Below, in pieces: positions 36,818 through 47,400 of a stretch of 64,000 bases of DNA. Each line of letters begins with the position of its first letter. The first letter of the stretch is position 1. Origin of the DNA: CAIXSC01 sp046349915 (lineage in GTDB: Bacteria; Planctomycetota; Planctomycetia; Pirellulales; Pirellulaceae); contig JAXMBL010000003.1 in the NCBI GenBank assembly GCA_046349915.1, forward strand, positions 682,001 to 746,000, in the 5' to 3' direction. Both the position numbers and the translations under genes were made by a program. The notes below the pieces were generated by a model that made no database searches, was not told the origin of the DNA, and saw nothing but the letters and a program-made list of their open reading frames with translations.

Positions 36818-37039
36818 GTCCGCATCCATGCAGAGTACCATCCGTGACATCGGTGTGATCCGAGGTCAAACGATTGATGAGCGGCAAGTAATCTTGTCCA
36901 TCGCGACTCTCTCAATAAGTCGCATCGTTGCCTCGGAAGTTTCTGGATGGCCAATTCCGTAAGGCCAAATCCCCAACGTCATTGACGTTTTCTGACAGAA
37001 TTGATCTCTGCTGGTGTTAGTCCTTGCAGGAGATCACTG

Positions 37040-37639
37040 TTGAACGAATTTCCAGACACTCGAGAAAGCTTGCTTCTGCAAGTTCGCGATCCCGCGAATC
37101 GAATTGCCTGGGATGAGTTTGTACGTATCTACAGACCGGTGATTGTACGGACGGCAATTGCTCGAGGATTGCAGCATGCCGATGCGCAGGATCTTGCCCA
37201 GCAGGTGCTGATGGCGGTCGCCGGAGCGGTGGGAGCTTGGGAACGTCGCGACGAGTCAACACGTTTTCGGCATTGGCTGAGCCGTGTGACGAGGAACGCA
37301 ATCCTCAATGCCTTAATGCGTCGACCGCAAGATCAAGCGGCAGGCGGGTGGTCTGCGGAAGATTTGTTGCGAGACGTTGTCGACCGTGACGCTGTGACAA
37401 CAGGGCTAATTAATGCTGAGGTTCAGAAGGAATTGTATCGTCGAGCTGCCCGGATCGTCAGTGCGGAGTTTCGGGCCGATTCGTGGCAAGCGTTCGAGTT
37501 GTCGGTTTCCGGGGAAGCGACCATCGAAGAAGTGGCGAAGAAACTAGGCAAAAGCGTCGGGGCGGTCTACACGGCTCGCAGTCGAATCATGTTCAGACTG
37601 CGTGAAGTGATTTTGGAACTGGGAGAATTGAGCCAATGA
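37040..37639 (+). CDS. ECF-family RNA polymerase sigma factor (kinase-linked)
   Basis: 199 residues from a TTG at 37040, chosen because CAGGAG lies seven bases upstream and the protein then begins MNEFPDTRESLLLQVRD, the usual start of this planctomycete group. Another TTG at 37001 would add 13 residues. Region 2 covers WDEFVRIYRPVIVRTA and DAQDLAQQVLMAV; region 4 is the ATIEEVAKKLGKSVGAVYTARSR helix-turn-helix. The stop overlaps the kinase ATG by four bases, so the two are translationally coupled. This arrangement is known from planctomycete ECF-STK pairs, where the kinase probably controls the sigma factor. Its target promoters are not evident. Confidence 0.93.
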   Translation: MNEFPDTRESLLLQVRDPANRIAWDEFVRIYRPVIVRTAIARGLQHADAQDLAQQVLMAVAGAVGAWERRDESTRFRHWLSRVTRNAILNALMRRPQDQAAGGWSAEDLLRDVVDRDAVTTGLINAEVQKELYRRAARIVSAEFRADSWQAFELSVSGEATIEEVAKKLGKSVGAVYTARSRIMFRLREVILELGELSQ

Positions 37640-39621
37640 CACCAGCACATTTACATTGCCGTACGCCCGCACAAATTCACGCGTTTCTTCAGGGCGGGCT
37701 CACTTCGCTGGAAGAAGAATTGCTTCAACAGCATCTCAACGAGTGCGTGGCCTGCCGCGAACTCCTCAGTCAATCGGCGGCCGACGATTCGTCCTGGCTT
37801 GAAGCACAGGAGTTCTTTCGTGGCGAGTCGATGCATGAAGCATTTCTTGAGTCTGTTGATTCGATGAGCGGAAGCGGCGAAGAACCGGAGAGTATTGAAT
37901 CCATCTTGAAGCTACTCGGTTCGACCGATGATCCCCGCATGCTGGGACGCATAGGTCTCTATGAAATTGTCGGTGTGCTTGGGCGAGGTGGCATGGGCGT
38001 CGTCTTCAAAGCTTACGAACCATCGCTTAATCGCTATGTGGCCATCAAGCTGTTGCTGCCTCACTTGGCCGCATCCGGTGCGGCTCGAATGCGGTTTGCT
38101 CGAGAAGGTCGAGCTGCTGCGGCTGTGATCGACGATAACGTCCTGCCAATCTTCTCCGTGGCCGAATGGCAAGGAGTGCCTTATTTGGTCGCACAGCTAT
38201 CCCGTGGCACGAATCTTCAAAAACGGATCAGCGAAGGCGGGCCGCTTGAATTGAGAGAGATATTGCGGCTGGGGATGCAGACAGCCAGTGGACTGGCAGC
38301 AGCTCACGCCCAGGGACTGGTTCATCGTGACGTCAAACCTTCCAACATTCTGCTTGATGGCACCGTTGAAAGAGCGTTACTGACCGATTTCGGGCTGGCA
38401 CGTGCTGTTGACGACGCGAGCATTACTTGCAGTGGAATCATCGCTGGCACGCCTCAATTCATGTCGCCAGAGCAAGCTCGGGGTGGAGTTGTCGATGCTC
38501 GATCAGATCTGTTCGGGTTGGGGGCCGTGTTGTACACGATGTGCGTTGGACGGCCGCCATTTCGCGCGGACAACGCTCTGGCAGTCCTGCGACTGATTAC
38601 TGACATGCAACCCAGGCCGATACGCGAGATCAATCCCGAAATTCCGAGTTGGTTGTGCGCGATCATCGGCAAGTTGATGTCGAAGCGGCCCGAGGATCGC
38701 TACCAGTCGGCCAATGAAGTTAAGGAACTGCTCTCGGCCTGTCTGGCGCACGTCCAGCAGCCGACCGTGGTGAATCTGCCGAGTGAACTGCTGAATACAA
38801 CGCAGCGCGGTCGATTGGCGACCGGTTATCGAACAGCGGTCCAGGTAACTGCGGCCGTCATTATCGGCTGTGTGTTAGTCGCTTTCGCTTCGATCTCGTT
38901 GGGGCTGGTGGAGCCGCCTCAGCCAAGTCGCTTGGGTTCAACCGAGTGGCTGACGCGGTCGACTGTCGGAACCGACGTGCTTGAACAGAAGAATGTCGAC
39001 GACATCACCGGAATCATCGTCGACACCGATGGTAAGCCGATGGAACAGGCCCAAGCTTTTACCGAAGCCGATCCACAGATAGTGACCAGCAATAAAGAAG
39101 GTGGGTTTCGCTATCCGCTTGCCAAGGGAACCCAAACAATACTCCGTGTCTTTAAGCCCGGGTATCGCCTTTGGTTCGGGACTCCCACCGCGGGTGATCG
39201 GCTCAAGATTGTGCTCGAGAAAAAGAATGACCGGCCAGGCTTGGGGAAAGTTGTAGAGTCGGTGCGAGATGCCGTTGTAGAAAAGAAAACCAGCGAGGTT
39301 TCTGTTCCGCCAGCCCCAAAACCGCCTATCCGTGTGCCGGTAACTTGCGTGCTGACGGTACTGAATAAGCCTGGCACGGTAGAAGTTGAAGTGAGTGTTG
39401 GTTTAGGCGACGGCATCAAACTGGGAGACAAGCTGTATGCGATGCAAGACGGACAGACGGTAGGCACGGTGGAGATTACTCAAGCAGCGGATTCGAGATC
39501 CATTGCACGCATCCTGGAAGTCGCGCCCGGGAAATCACTCAAGCGGCGTCAACTTGCGATGAATGATATGGCCAAGGAACTCGCGGAATTTCAGGGAGTC
39601 TCGAGTCGCGAAATCCACTAG
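37636..39621 (+). CDS. membrane Ser/Thr protein kinase with N-terminal zinc-finger anti-sigma-like motif
   Basis: A 661-residue protein. H33-x3-C37-x2-C40 (HLNECVAC) is the zf-HC2 motif typical of anti-sigma factors. The kinase domain (about 110-370) is intact: GRGGMGVVF loop, Lys138 in VAIK, HRDVKPSN with Asp232, DFG Asp251 and GTPQFMSPEQ. A single helix (about 402-425) anchors it, and the outside part begins with a carboxypeptidase-regulatory-like domain (GIIVDTDGKPMEQAQ to VFKPGYRLWFG). The zinc motif plus overlap with the ECF gene suggests that it holds the sigma factor and releases it on an external signal through phosphorylation. That mechanism is an inference. Confidence 0.93.
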   Translation: MTPAHLHCRTPAQIHAFLQGGLTSLEEELLQQHLNECVACRELLSQSAADDSSWLEAQEFFRGESMHEAFLESVDSMSGSGEEPESIESILKLLGSTDDPRMLGRIGLYEIVGVLGRGGMGVVFKAYEPSLNRYVAIKLLLPHLAASGAARMRFAREGRAAAAVIDDNVLPIFSVAEWQGVPYLVAQLSRGTNLQKRISEGGPLELREILRLGMQTASGLAAAHAQGLVHRDVKPSNILLDGTVERALLTDFGLARAVDDASITCSGIIAGTPQFMSPEQARGGVVDARSDLFGLGAVLYTMCVGRPPFRADNALAVLRLITDMQPRPIREINPEIPSWLCAIIGKLMSKRPEDRYQSANEVKELLSACLAHVQQPTVVNLPSELLNTTQRGRLATGYRTAVQVTAAVIIGCVLVAFASISLGLVEPPQPSRLGSTEWLTRSTVGTDVLEQKNVDDITGIIVDTDGKPMEQAQAFTEADPQIVTSNKEGGFRYPLAKGTQTILRVFKPGYRLWFGTPTAGDRLKIVLEKKNDRPGLGKVVESVRDAVVEKKTSEVSVPPAPKPPIRVPVTCVLTVLNKPGTVEVEVSVGLGDGIKLGDKLYAMQDGQTVGTVEITQAADSRSIARILEVAPGKSLKRRQLAMNDMAKELAEFQGVSSREIH

Positions 39622-39844
39622 TTGTGGGATTGGCCTTCGCCAATTGGCCCTGGAGGCGACAAGTAAGAGCAAGCCAGCGAGAAACGTTGGTCGATCAAGG
39701 ACAATGAGATTACGTGGGTGAGTCAGGAAGGGGAACGCGTCAACGCCACTTTTTCGATTGATCCGTTCTCGCCCTACCGACATCTCCTCCGGAACTTCGA
39801 AGAAGCAAACGATGATCAGGTTGCGTCGAGCAAATCGGTAGCTA

Positions 39845-40165
39845 GTGGGCTCCATCATCGTTCGGATGAACCTTGGCGCACCTGTGGCGCGAATCTCCCT
39901 CGCTGTGTTGCGTCCCCGCAGAGCACAACTCCGTTTCGTTTTGTGGAATGTGCTGGCGACGGTGATTATCGTCGTTGCCGCTTATTGGCTGCTGCGTCAC
40001 CACATCGACACGTTACGCTCGGTGCGCCGCGTGCTCGGAGGCAACGCGTATGTGATGGATTACTACGCCGAGTATCCGCTGGATTCGATCCGTCGGAATG
40101 GAGTCGATGCGGCCGATTTGGAGTGGCCGTGGCCGACATGTCGGTTCCAGTTGCTCAATCACTGA
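39845..40165 (+). pseudogene. possible gene remnant with one membrane helix
   Basis: A 106-residue open frame in the 537-bp gap after the kinase gene. It has one hydrophobic helix (FVLWNVLATVIIVVAAYWLL) followed by TLRSVRRVLGGNAYVMDYYAEYP. This resembles the start of planctomycete membrane proteins that precede leucine-rich-repeat domains, so it may be the front part of a truncated gene. There is no convincing ribosome-binding site, and the end runs into the VOC gene's stop region. The rest of 39622-40158 shows nothing recognisable. Confidence 0.25.
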
Positions 40166-40560
40166 TTATTTTCAACAATTGGTGCACAGCCTTCGGTCAG
40201 TGGCAAATCGGACCGGCATTCGGTTCCCAGCCACAATACATTTCCATCCGGGTCGGCAAACTTCATTTCATACGCCCAGGGGAAGTTCCTTGGCTCTTGA
40301 AGGACGGGAACTCCTCGTTCTCGATACTCAGTGAACAGGGTATCGCTCTCCAGTCCGAGCCAAACCCAAACGCTTCCTCCAGCATCACTGCGGTGCGACA
40401 GCATGATGTGACAGCCGTCGCGAGAGATGGAGCAGAAGGTTTCGCTTTTCCAGTCCAGAGTAAATCCTAATTGCTCGGTGTAGAACTTAATCGACCTTTC
40501 CAGATCGGCGACAGGCAGTATCGGAAGTGCGCACTCGACCTCTTTCTTGGGGGAACTCAT
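40159..40560 (-). CDS. VOC superfamily (glyoxalase/bleomycin-resistance-like) protein
   Basis: 133 residues from the ATG at 40560, which has GAGG about nine bases upstream; the longer frame to 40785 adds 75 residues without protein character. One VOC module: ALPILPVADLERSIKFYTEQLGF is the typical first strand-helix unit, and WAYEMKFADPDGNVLWLGTE is the C-terminal metal-site strand. Small VOC proteins bind or isomerise small molecules or confer resistance; the substrate is unknown. It stands alone on the minus strand between plus-strand genes. Confidence 0.85.
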   Translation of the reverse strand: MSSPKKEVECALPILPVADLERSIKFYTEQLGFTLDWKSETFCSISRDGCHIMLSHRSDAGGSVWVWLGLESDTLFTEYRERGVPVLQEPRNFPWAYEMKFADPDGNVLWLGTECRSDLPLTEGCAPIVENNQ

Positions 40561-40962
40561 CGACAGAACCTCTAATGGAAGCATGGGCGGCAGTTTCGTC
40601 AGGTGGGATTTGCTTTTGAACAGAACTCGCCATGAGGAAACCCCAGCCGCCGTTATGATAGCGACCCCAGAGAGATGGGGTGAGCCAGAAGTACAGAGAA
40701 TCTCTACTGCGAGAATATGGGGCTTGCAGCAGCGCGGGCCAACGCCGGATTCAAGGTGAATGCAGATCGATCTCAGAATTGCCAATCATTACCCGGTAGG
40801 TTTCCGACGTTTTTGCTCGCTTTGCTTGTTGGATACCTTGGCAAGGACTTGGAGTGCCAGCGCCTGTGGCGGCTTGTGAAGTATCGCGGCGTGATTCCAG
40901 CAGATAGACTGACTTAACGTGAATTGATTAGCGGCGGGTCATTCAGGCTTGAGGAGTTGTCC
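40561..40962. other. gene-free region
   Basis: 402 bp upstream of both the VOC gene (minus) and the Tat protein gene (plus). It must hold their promoters. No repeat or additional gene is supported; short open frames here lack start signals. Confidence 0.4.
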
Positions 40963-42525
40963 ATGTCACACGCACGTTCTCGACGGAGTTTCCTGCAGGA
41001 TGTGGGGCGAGGGACTTTGCTGGCGACTCTGGGGGCCGCTTTTGCGATCGACCTGGGATTGGTATCCGACTCGTTTGCGAAAGAGCTCGATGGAGCCATC
41101 TCCTTCGGCGATCTCGAGCCACTCGTCTGCACGCTCCAGGAAACTCCAGTCGCTCGACTCCAAGCGACGCTTGTGGAAAAGCTCCGCGGCGGTTTGCCGC
41201 TCAAGACACTCGTCGCCGCCGGTGCACTGGCGAACGCTCGCACTTTCGGCGGTGAAGACTACATCGGGTTTCACACCTTCATGGCGCTCGCGCCTTCGCT
41301 CCACATGTCGACGCTGATGCCAACGGGGGCCGAAGCACTGCCGGTGCTCAAAGTCCTCTATCGCAACAGCAACCGAATCCAGGAGTTTGGCGGACGCGAT
41401 GCTGAAGTGCTGCACGAAGTGCCTATGCCTCCTACTGCTGGTGCGTCAATCGCGAAAGATGCTCTGCCTGCGGCGATTCGCGGACGTAATGTGGAACAGG
41501 CCGAGCAACTACTCGCGGGACTCGTCGCGACCGATCGACAATCGGCGCTTGATGCACTCATCCCCTCCGTCCACGACACACATCCCGAAGTGCATCGCAC
41601 CGTTCTGCCTTATCGCGCGTGGCAGATGCAAGAGATCGTGGGAACTCAACATGCCCTGACGCTACTGCGGCAGTCGCTGAGGTATTGCGTGCGAGCGGAA
41701 CCGGCTCGTCGGCCCGAGACGACGGCTCATGGCACAATGCTCGTCAAGCTCTTGGACGAGTTTAAACTCGATGGACGCACTCCGGGCACAAAGCCTGCCG
41801 ACGACGCGTTGATTGAATATCTTAGCCAAACGTTTGCCACCGCCTCGGCCGAGGATGCTGGGCGAGCCGCTGCCAGCACGCTTGCCGAAGGATTTGTGCC
41901 GGCGGCTGTGGGCGAAGCGATCTCGCTGGCCGCCAGCTTGCTGGTTCTCCGCGATGGCGGCCGATTGCCTCAATGGGAAGACCGACTCAAGCCCGCTGGC
42001 ACTGTTCACGGCGATTCGATGGGCGTGCATGCCAGCGATGCGGCCAACGCTTGGCGCAATCTGGCTCGAGTCAGCACAGGGCGGAACACGTTCGCCTGTC
42101 TGATCATCGGCGCATGGCAAGTTGCGCGAGATCGCAACTATCCGGGCAATTTGTTAGCGGACCCATTGCCCGCCAAGCACCATCTGGACCGTCTTACGGA
42201 AAACGACGCCGACGGGCTGCTCGCGAAACTAACCGATGCCATCCAGAACAATTTGCAAGGACAGGCGACCGCGATCGCGTCACGGTATACCGCCCTCTCA
42301 CTGCCCGTAGATCGGTTGTTCAACACGCTCGTCCGTTACGCGGTTAGCGAGGATGGCGCATTGCACGCCGAGAAGTACTTTCAGACGGTCTGGGACGACT
42401 ACCACGCTACTCGCCCGTCGTTCCGTGCTCGCCACCTCGCGTCGCTCGCCCGTGTCACCGCCAGCGAGTATGGAAAGCCCGCGGCAGGACAAGCAGAAGC
42501 CAGGGAATTGCTGGGATACCGTTGA
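40963..42525 (+). CDS. Tat-exported protein of unknown function
   Basis: 520 residues from the ATG at 40963, with GAGGAG six bases upstream. The start SHARSRRSFLQDVGRGTLLA is a twin-arginine signal, so the protein is exported folded, perhaps with a cofactor. The mature part is mostly helical and Ala/Leu-rich with notable His-containing segments (DYIGFHTFMALAPSLHM, DTHPEVHRTVLPYRAW and KPAGTVHGDSMGVHASD). These could bind metal, but I recognise no family. Its stop overlaps a possible TTG start of the next gene, so the two probably form an operon. Confidence 0.75.
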   Translation: MSHARSRRSFLQDVGRGTLLATLGAAFAIDLGLVSDSFAKELDGAISFGDLEPLVCTLQETPVARLQATLVEKLRGGLPLKTLVAAGALANARTFGGEDYIGFHTFMALAPSLHMSTLMPTGAEALPVLKVLYRNSNRIQEFGGRDAEVLHEVPMPPTAGASIAKDALPAAIRGRNVEQAEQLLAGLVATDRQSALDALIPSVHDTHPEVHRTVLPYRAWQMQEIVGTQHALTLLRQSLRYCVRAEPARRPETTAHGTMLVKLLDEFKLDGRTPGTKPADDALIEYLSQTFATASAEDAGRAAASTLAEGFVPAAVGEAISLAASLLVLRDGGRLPQWEDRLKPAGTVHGDSMGVHASDAANAWRNLARVSTGRNTFACLIIGAWQVARDRNYPGNLLADPLPAKHHLDRLTENDADGLLAKLTDAIQNNLQGQATAIASRYTALSLPVDRLFNTLVRYAVSEDGALHAEKYFQTVWDDYHATRPSFRARHLASLARVTASEYGKPAAGQAEARELLGYR

Positions 42526-42593
42526 ACGGGGCTCGTGGAGTACTCTACACTCTTGCCGCAATCCACGATCTTCCGTTCGCACAAGACGACTCC

Positions 42594-44090
42594 ATGACAA
42601 CAGCCGCTCAGAGGTTCTTCGCGCGAACGGCGCTTCGGTCGCTTCAGCTTTTGAGTTTGCTAGCCATCTGGATTGGACTGTCGAACGTGAACGCGTTCAT
42701 GCGGGCGTTCGAAGCGTGGGGCCAAGGAGCGATCTCGTTACCGTCGCTGTGTTGGAAGATTCTACCGGTCACTGGTTGTCTGATTCCTGCGGTTGTTTGT
42801 TTGGTCGTCGCTCAGCTCGCGCTTCGCCATGTGAAAATACCCACGCACCATCCCAATGAGCCGTGGATGGCGAATCCCATGTGGGCCGAGCGGCACATTC
42901 GCCTGGGGAATCGTGGCGTGTTCTGGGGAATGTGCGCCTGCTTTTTGAGCTATTTCGGGATCGCCGTGCCGCTGGCCATCGGCACTGAGAAGATGGCGAT
43001 CATGGTCGTCATGGGCGCTATCGGACTGATGCTACTTGGCATTGCCAACATGTTTTGGCGCAATCGCAAATGGAACACGGCCGAATTACGGCTGGCTGCT
43101 AACCCCGGCGTGGTTGGCGGAGCATTCTGCGGGGTCGCGATTCTGAAAGAGTCATTCCCGGCAGGGACAGTCTTCGAAGTTTCGCTGCAATGTAAACAGA
43201 CCACTTCTGGATCCGTATCGAGACGAGGCGGCAGCCAGTCGTCGAAGACCGAAACCGTCTGGAGTTCAACTCTCTTCATCGACAAACCGCTGCCATCCGA
43301 TGCGCCGGATCGAACACTTATCCCGTGTAGCTTCGCGGTGCCGTTCGAATGTACGCCGACCAGCGAGGGAAATGCGAGTGCCGGGTGCACGACTAGCTGG
43401 CTGTTGTCCATCAACCAAAAAGCTAGCGTCGGTTCTGGTGGTGCGATTTTTGAAGTACCCGTATATCGCACCCAGGAGAGTCGCAGTGACTTCACGCTGG
43501 ACAAAAGTTCTCTCGCCCCGTTCGAACAACAAGTCGACTTGGAGACCGTACTCAAACGCGTGCAAATGACTCGTACGCCCATGCCGGGCGGCGGTGTGCA
43601 ATTGACGTTTGGAATCTGGGACGGCGAGGCCGCCTATACTTTGGCGCTGCTCGCGCTGGTATGCGGTGCGGGTATCCTGGCCTGCGTCTGGTTCATTACC
43701 AGTGCTTACGGTATCGCCTTCGCGGCACTCTTGCCCGCGATTATCTTGGCTTCTTGTTTGTATTCGCTGCTCGATATGAGTCTGTGGCGTAGTTCGCTGC
43801 GGATCGAAGCGAACGAACTGCGTGGCGAAAGCGGCTGGCGAGGTTTCCGCGAGACGCTGGTTGCTCGTATGAGCGACGAGCCGACTTTTCTGAGTGAATT
43901 CGAGTTTCGCCGGGAGAACAGAGAGTGGCATCGAGTCGTGCTGCACCTACCCGCGACCGAACGCGAGGGGATCGTGTCGAGTGCCGCCAGCATGACTTTG
44001 GTGCGAAGACTCGAAGGCGAAGCAGAGGCTGCCGCCGTAGTTCAATGGCTACGGCGAGAACTCGTGACTCCTCGTCCCGAGAACTCTTGA
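42594..44090 (+). CDS. polytopic membrane protein of unknown function (DUF3592-like)
   Basis: 498 residues from the ATG at 42594. A TTG at 42522 that overlaps the previous stop would add 24 residues and cannot be excluded. Hydrophobic segments lie near the N-terminus (two), around WGMCACFLSYFGIAVPL and MVVMGAIGLMLLGIANMFW, and two more around residues 345-400. Between them is a beta-rich soluble domain (FEVSLQCKQTTSG, SSTLFIDKPLP). The pattern resembles DUF3592-type membrane proteins, without a sure match. It is adjacent to and probably co-transcribed with the Tat protein gene. Confidence 0.7.
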   Translation: MTTAAQRFFARTALRSLQLLSLLAIWIGLSNVNAFMRAFEAWGQGAISLPSLCWKILPVTGCLIPAVVCLVVAQLALRHVKIPTHHPNEPWMANPMWAERHIRLGNRGVFWGMCACFLSYFGIAVPLAIGTEKMAIMVVMGAIGLMLLGIANMFWRNRKWNTAELRLAANPGVVGGAFCGVAILKESFPAGTVFEVSLQCKQTTSGSVSRRGGSQSSKTETVWSSTLFIDKPLPSDAPDRTLIPCSFAVPFECTPTSEGNASAGCTTSWLLSINQKASVGSGGAIFEVPVYRTQESRSDFTLDKSSLAPFEQQVDLETVLKRVQMTRTPMPGGGVQLTFGIWDGEAAYTLALLALVCGAGILACVWFITSAYGIAFAALLPAIILASCLYSLLDMSLWRSSLRIEANELRGESGWRGFRETLVARMSDEPTFLSEFEFRRENREWHRVVLHLPATEREGIVSSAASMTLVRRLEGEAEAAAVVQWLRRELVTPRPENS

Positions 44091-44416
44091 CCGATCCTCT
44101 CGGTCCCTTGGGGTGAGCGAACGACGGCGCGGGCCGAAGTACAAGGTCTTTTAAGGAAACTAAGACGCGGTGTCGCACCATCTTCGCTCACGCGCGCGGG
44201 CGCGCAGGAATGTGCCGATTCGCACGCATTCTAGCCGTTGCTCAGCGTTGAGCGCTGGCGCCGCCGAGCTGGCACGGAAGAAACGTAATGCTCCGCAGAC
44301 TCGGCGCCCAGGCTATGTTTCGCACGGCGATTCGCATTCATCGCCAATGATGGCATCGACTTTGCACGTGAGTGTTCGTGGGTTTGTGTATTGCCTCCCG
44401 ACAAGGAGCGCCCCTC
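44091..44416. promoter_or_regulatory. upstream region of the giant surface protein
   Basis: 326 bp without a gene. It includes a CGCGCGGGCGCGC stretch near 44190. The promoter of the surface-protein gene must lie here; AAGGAG at 44403-44408 is its ribosome-binding site. Confidence 0.4.
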
Positions 44417-47400
44417 ATGTCTACTCACGCTTTGGCTGCCTCTAGCCGTAAACCTTCCGCTCTTTCCCTGTATGCTCGCCAACACGGTCACGCGCGAAGT
44501 TGCCGAGCGCTGCGAAGACTGTTGTTCGAGCCGCTCGAAGACCGCTCGCTGTTGGCGGTCTTTGTCTGGGACGGCGCGCCGGATGTCGGCGGGAGCAGCG
44601 TCGATGCAAACTGGCAGTCGGGCAGCAACTGGGTCGGGGACGTGGCGCCGAGCGCGGGCGTCGACCTGATCTTCCCGACGGGGATCAGCGCGAATCTGGC
44701 GAGTACCAACGACTTCGCCGCGGGCACGAACTTTGGCGTGATCCAACTACTGGGGAACAACTACCAACTGGGAGGCAACGGCATCACGTTGGCCGAGGGT
44801 GTGAGCAACAGTGGTTCGGGGAACGATTTGCAACTGGCGCTGACGTTAGGGGCGACGCAGGGGATCACCAATAACTCAGAGCTGACACTGTCTGGCGGAG
44901 TGGCAATAGCGGGCTTCGATCTGACGTTCGCGGGGAACGGGACGACTCAGGTGAACAGCGCGATCACGGGCGCGGGGAACCTGATCCAGCAAAACGGGAC
45001 GACCGTGTTGGCCGTGGCGAACAGTTATGACGGGACGACGACGGTGACGGGCGGGACCTTGCGGGTGCTCGACGCGCAAGCCTTGGGCGTTGGGGACGGA
45101 ACCGCGGCGACGGAGACGATTTTGAACGGCGGGTCGCTGGTGCTGGGAGCTGGCCTCACGATGCCGTCGGGCGAGCGATTGCATGCGACGGGGCCGGGCG
45201 ACGCTTACAGCTATCTCACGGGTGAAGGCGCGGGTTCGACTTGGGGCGGCGATGTGTTGCTGGAAGCGGCCAGCGGGTATTCCTTGTACCTTGATCTGCA
45301 AGGAACATTGACGATCCAGGGCGCTATTGTGGACGCCGGTTCTGGAGTCAATCAGCTCTCTACGAACGGGAGTGCGACGCTAAACGACGACGTCGCCGTC
45401 GATTACCTGAGTGTTGGCTACTACTCGAGTCTGTTCGTGAACGCGAACACGACGGTTACGACGGGGTTTTACGGTAATTACTCCAGTACGATCACGATTG
45501 CGAATGCAACGCTCAGCACCCCCAGCCTTTACTCGTATTATTCGAACTTGGTGTTGGACCATGGCGTACTGAGCTACACGACTCTCCTCTACGGCTACCC
45601 AATGATGACTTGGTCTGGCCACGGGACGGTGCAGGATGGCGACACGTTCCTGGTGCAAGACGTCTCGCCGGGGCGGTCTGCCGGGCAATCGGGAGTGCTT
45701 GAGTCGAGCAACATCTCGCTCTACGGCAGTTTTACGGCGGATCTCGCCGGGAGCACTGCGGGCGAAGGGGCGGGCCAGCACGACCAACTCCAGGTGCACG
45801 GGACGGTTCAAGTCGGCGGAAACCTCGCCGTGAATGTGGCTGGCGTTTACACGCCGCCGCTGAATCAAGAATATGTCTTGATCGACAACGACGGCGCCGA
45901 TGCGATCAGCGGGACGTTTACGGGCTTGAGTGAGGGCGCGCTGCTGGTTGTGGGCACGTATGTCTTCCAGGTGTCGTACCAGGGCGGCGACGGCAACGAC
46001 TTTTCACTCACTCGCATCAAGGCGAATGTTTGGGACGGCGCGCCGGATGGCGGCGGGAGCAGCGTCGATGCGAACTGGCAGACGGGCTGCAACTGGGTCG
46101 GGGATGTGGCTCCGAGCGCGGGAGATGACCTGATCTTCCCGACAGAGATCAGCGCGAATCAGGCGAGTACCAACGACTTCGCCGCGGGCACGAACTTTGG
46201 CGTGATCCAACTGTTGGGGAACAACTATCAACTGGGCGGCAACGGCATCACGTTGGCCGAGGGCGTGAGCAACAGTGGTTCGGGGAACGATTTGCAACTG
46301 GCGCTGACGTTAGGAGCGACGCAGACGATCCTCAATAACGCTGAGCTGACACTGTCTGGCGGAGTGGCAATAGCGGGCTTCGATCTGACGTTCGCGGGGA
46401 ACGGGACGACTCAGGTGAACAGCGCGATCACGGGCGCGGGGAACCTGATCCAGCAAAACGGGACGACCGTGTTGGCCGTGGCGAACAGTTATGACGGGAC
46501 GACGACGGTGACGGGCGGGACCTTGCGGGTGCTCGACGCGCAAGCATTGGGCGTTGGGGACGGAACCGCGGCGACAGAGACGATTCTGAACGGCGGGTCG
46601 CTGGTGCTGGGAGCTGGCCTCACGATGCCGGCGGGCGAGCGATTGCATGCGACGGGGCCGGGCGACGCTTACAGCTATCTCACGGGTGAAGGTGCGGGTT
46701 CGACTTGGGGCGGCGATGTGTTGCTGGAAGCGGCCAGCGGGTATTCCTTGTACCTTGATCTGCAAGGAACATTGACGATCCAGGGCGCTATTGTGGACGC
46801 CGGTTCTGGAGTCAATCAGCTCTCTACGAACGGGAGTGCGACGCTAAACGACGACGTCGCCGTCGATTACCTGAGTGTTGGCTACTACTCGAGTCTGTTC
46901 GTGAACGCGAACACGACGGTTACGACGGGGTTTTACGGTAATTACTCCAGTACGATCACGATTGCGAATGCAACGCTCAGCACCCCCAGCCTTTACTCGT
47001 ATTATTCGAACTTGGTGTTGGACCATGGCGTACTGAGCTACACGACTCTCCTCTACGGCTACCCAATGATGACTTGGTCTGGCCACGGGACGGTGCAGGA
47101 TGGCGACACGTTCCTGGTGCAAGACGTCTCGCCGGGGCGGTCTGCCGGGCAATCGGGAGTGCTTGAGTCGAACAACGTCTCGCTCTACGGCAGCTTTACG
47201 GCGGACCTTGCCGGGAGCACTGCGGGCGAAGGGGCGGGCCAGCACGACCAACTCCAGGTGCACGGGACGGTTCAAGTCGGCGGAAACCTCGCCGTGAATG
47301 TGGCCGGCGTTTACACGCCGCCGCTGAATCAAGAATATGTCTTGATCGACAACGACGGCGCCGATGCGATCAGCGGGACGTTTACGGGCTTGAGTGAGGG

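Noticed and set aside
39718..40470. 250-residue plus-strand open frame after the kinase gene
   Set aside because: It overlaps the VOC gene antisense and has no recognisable domain or start signal.
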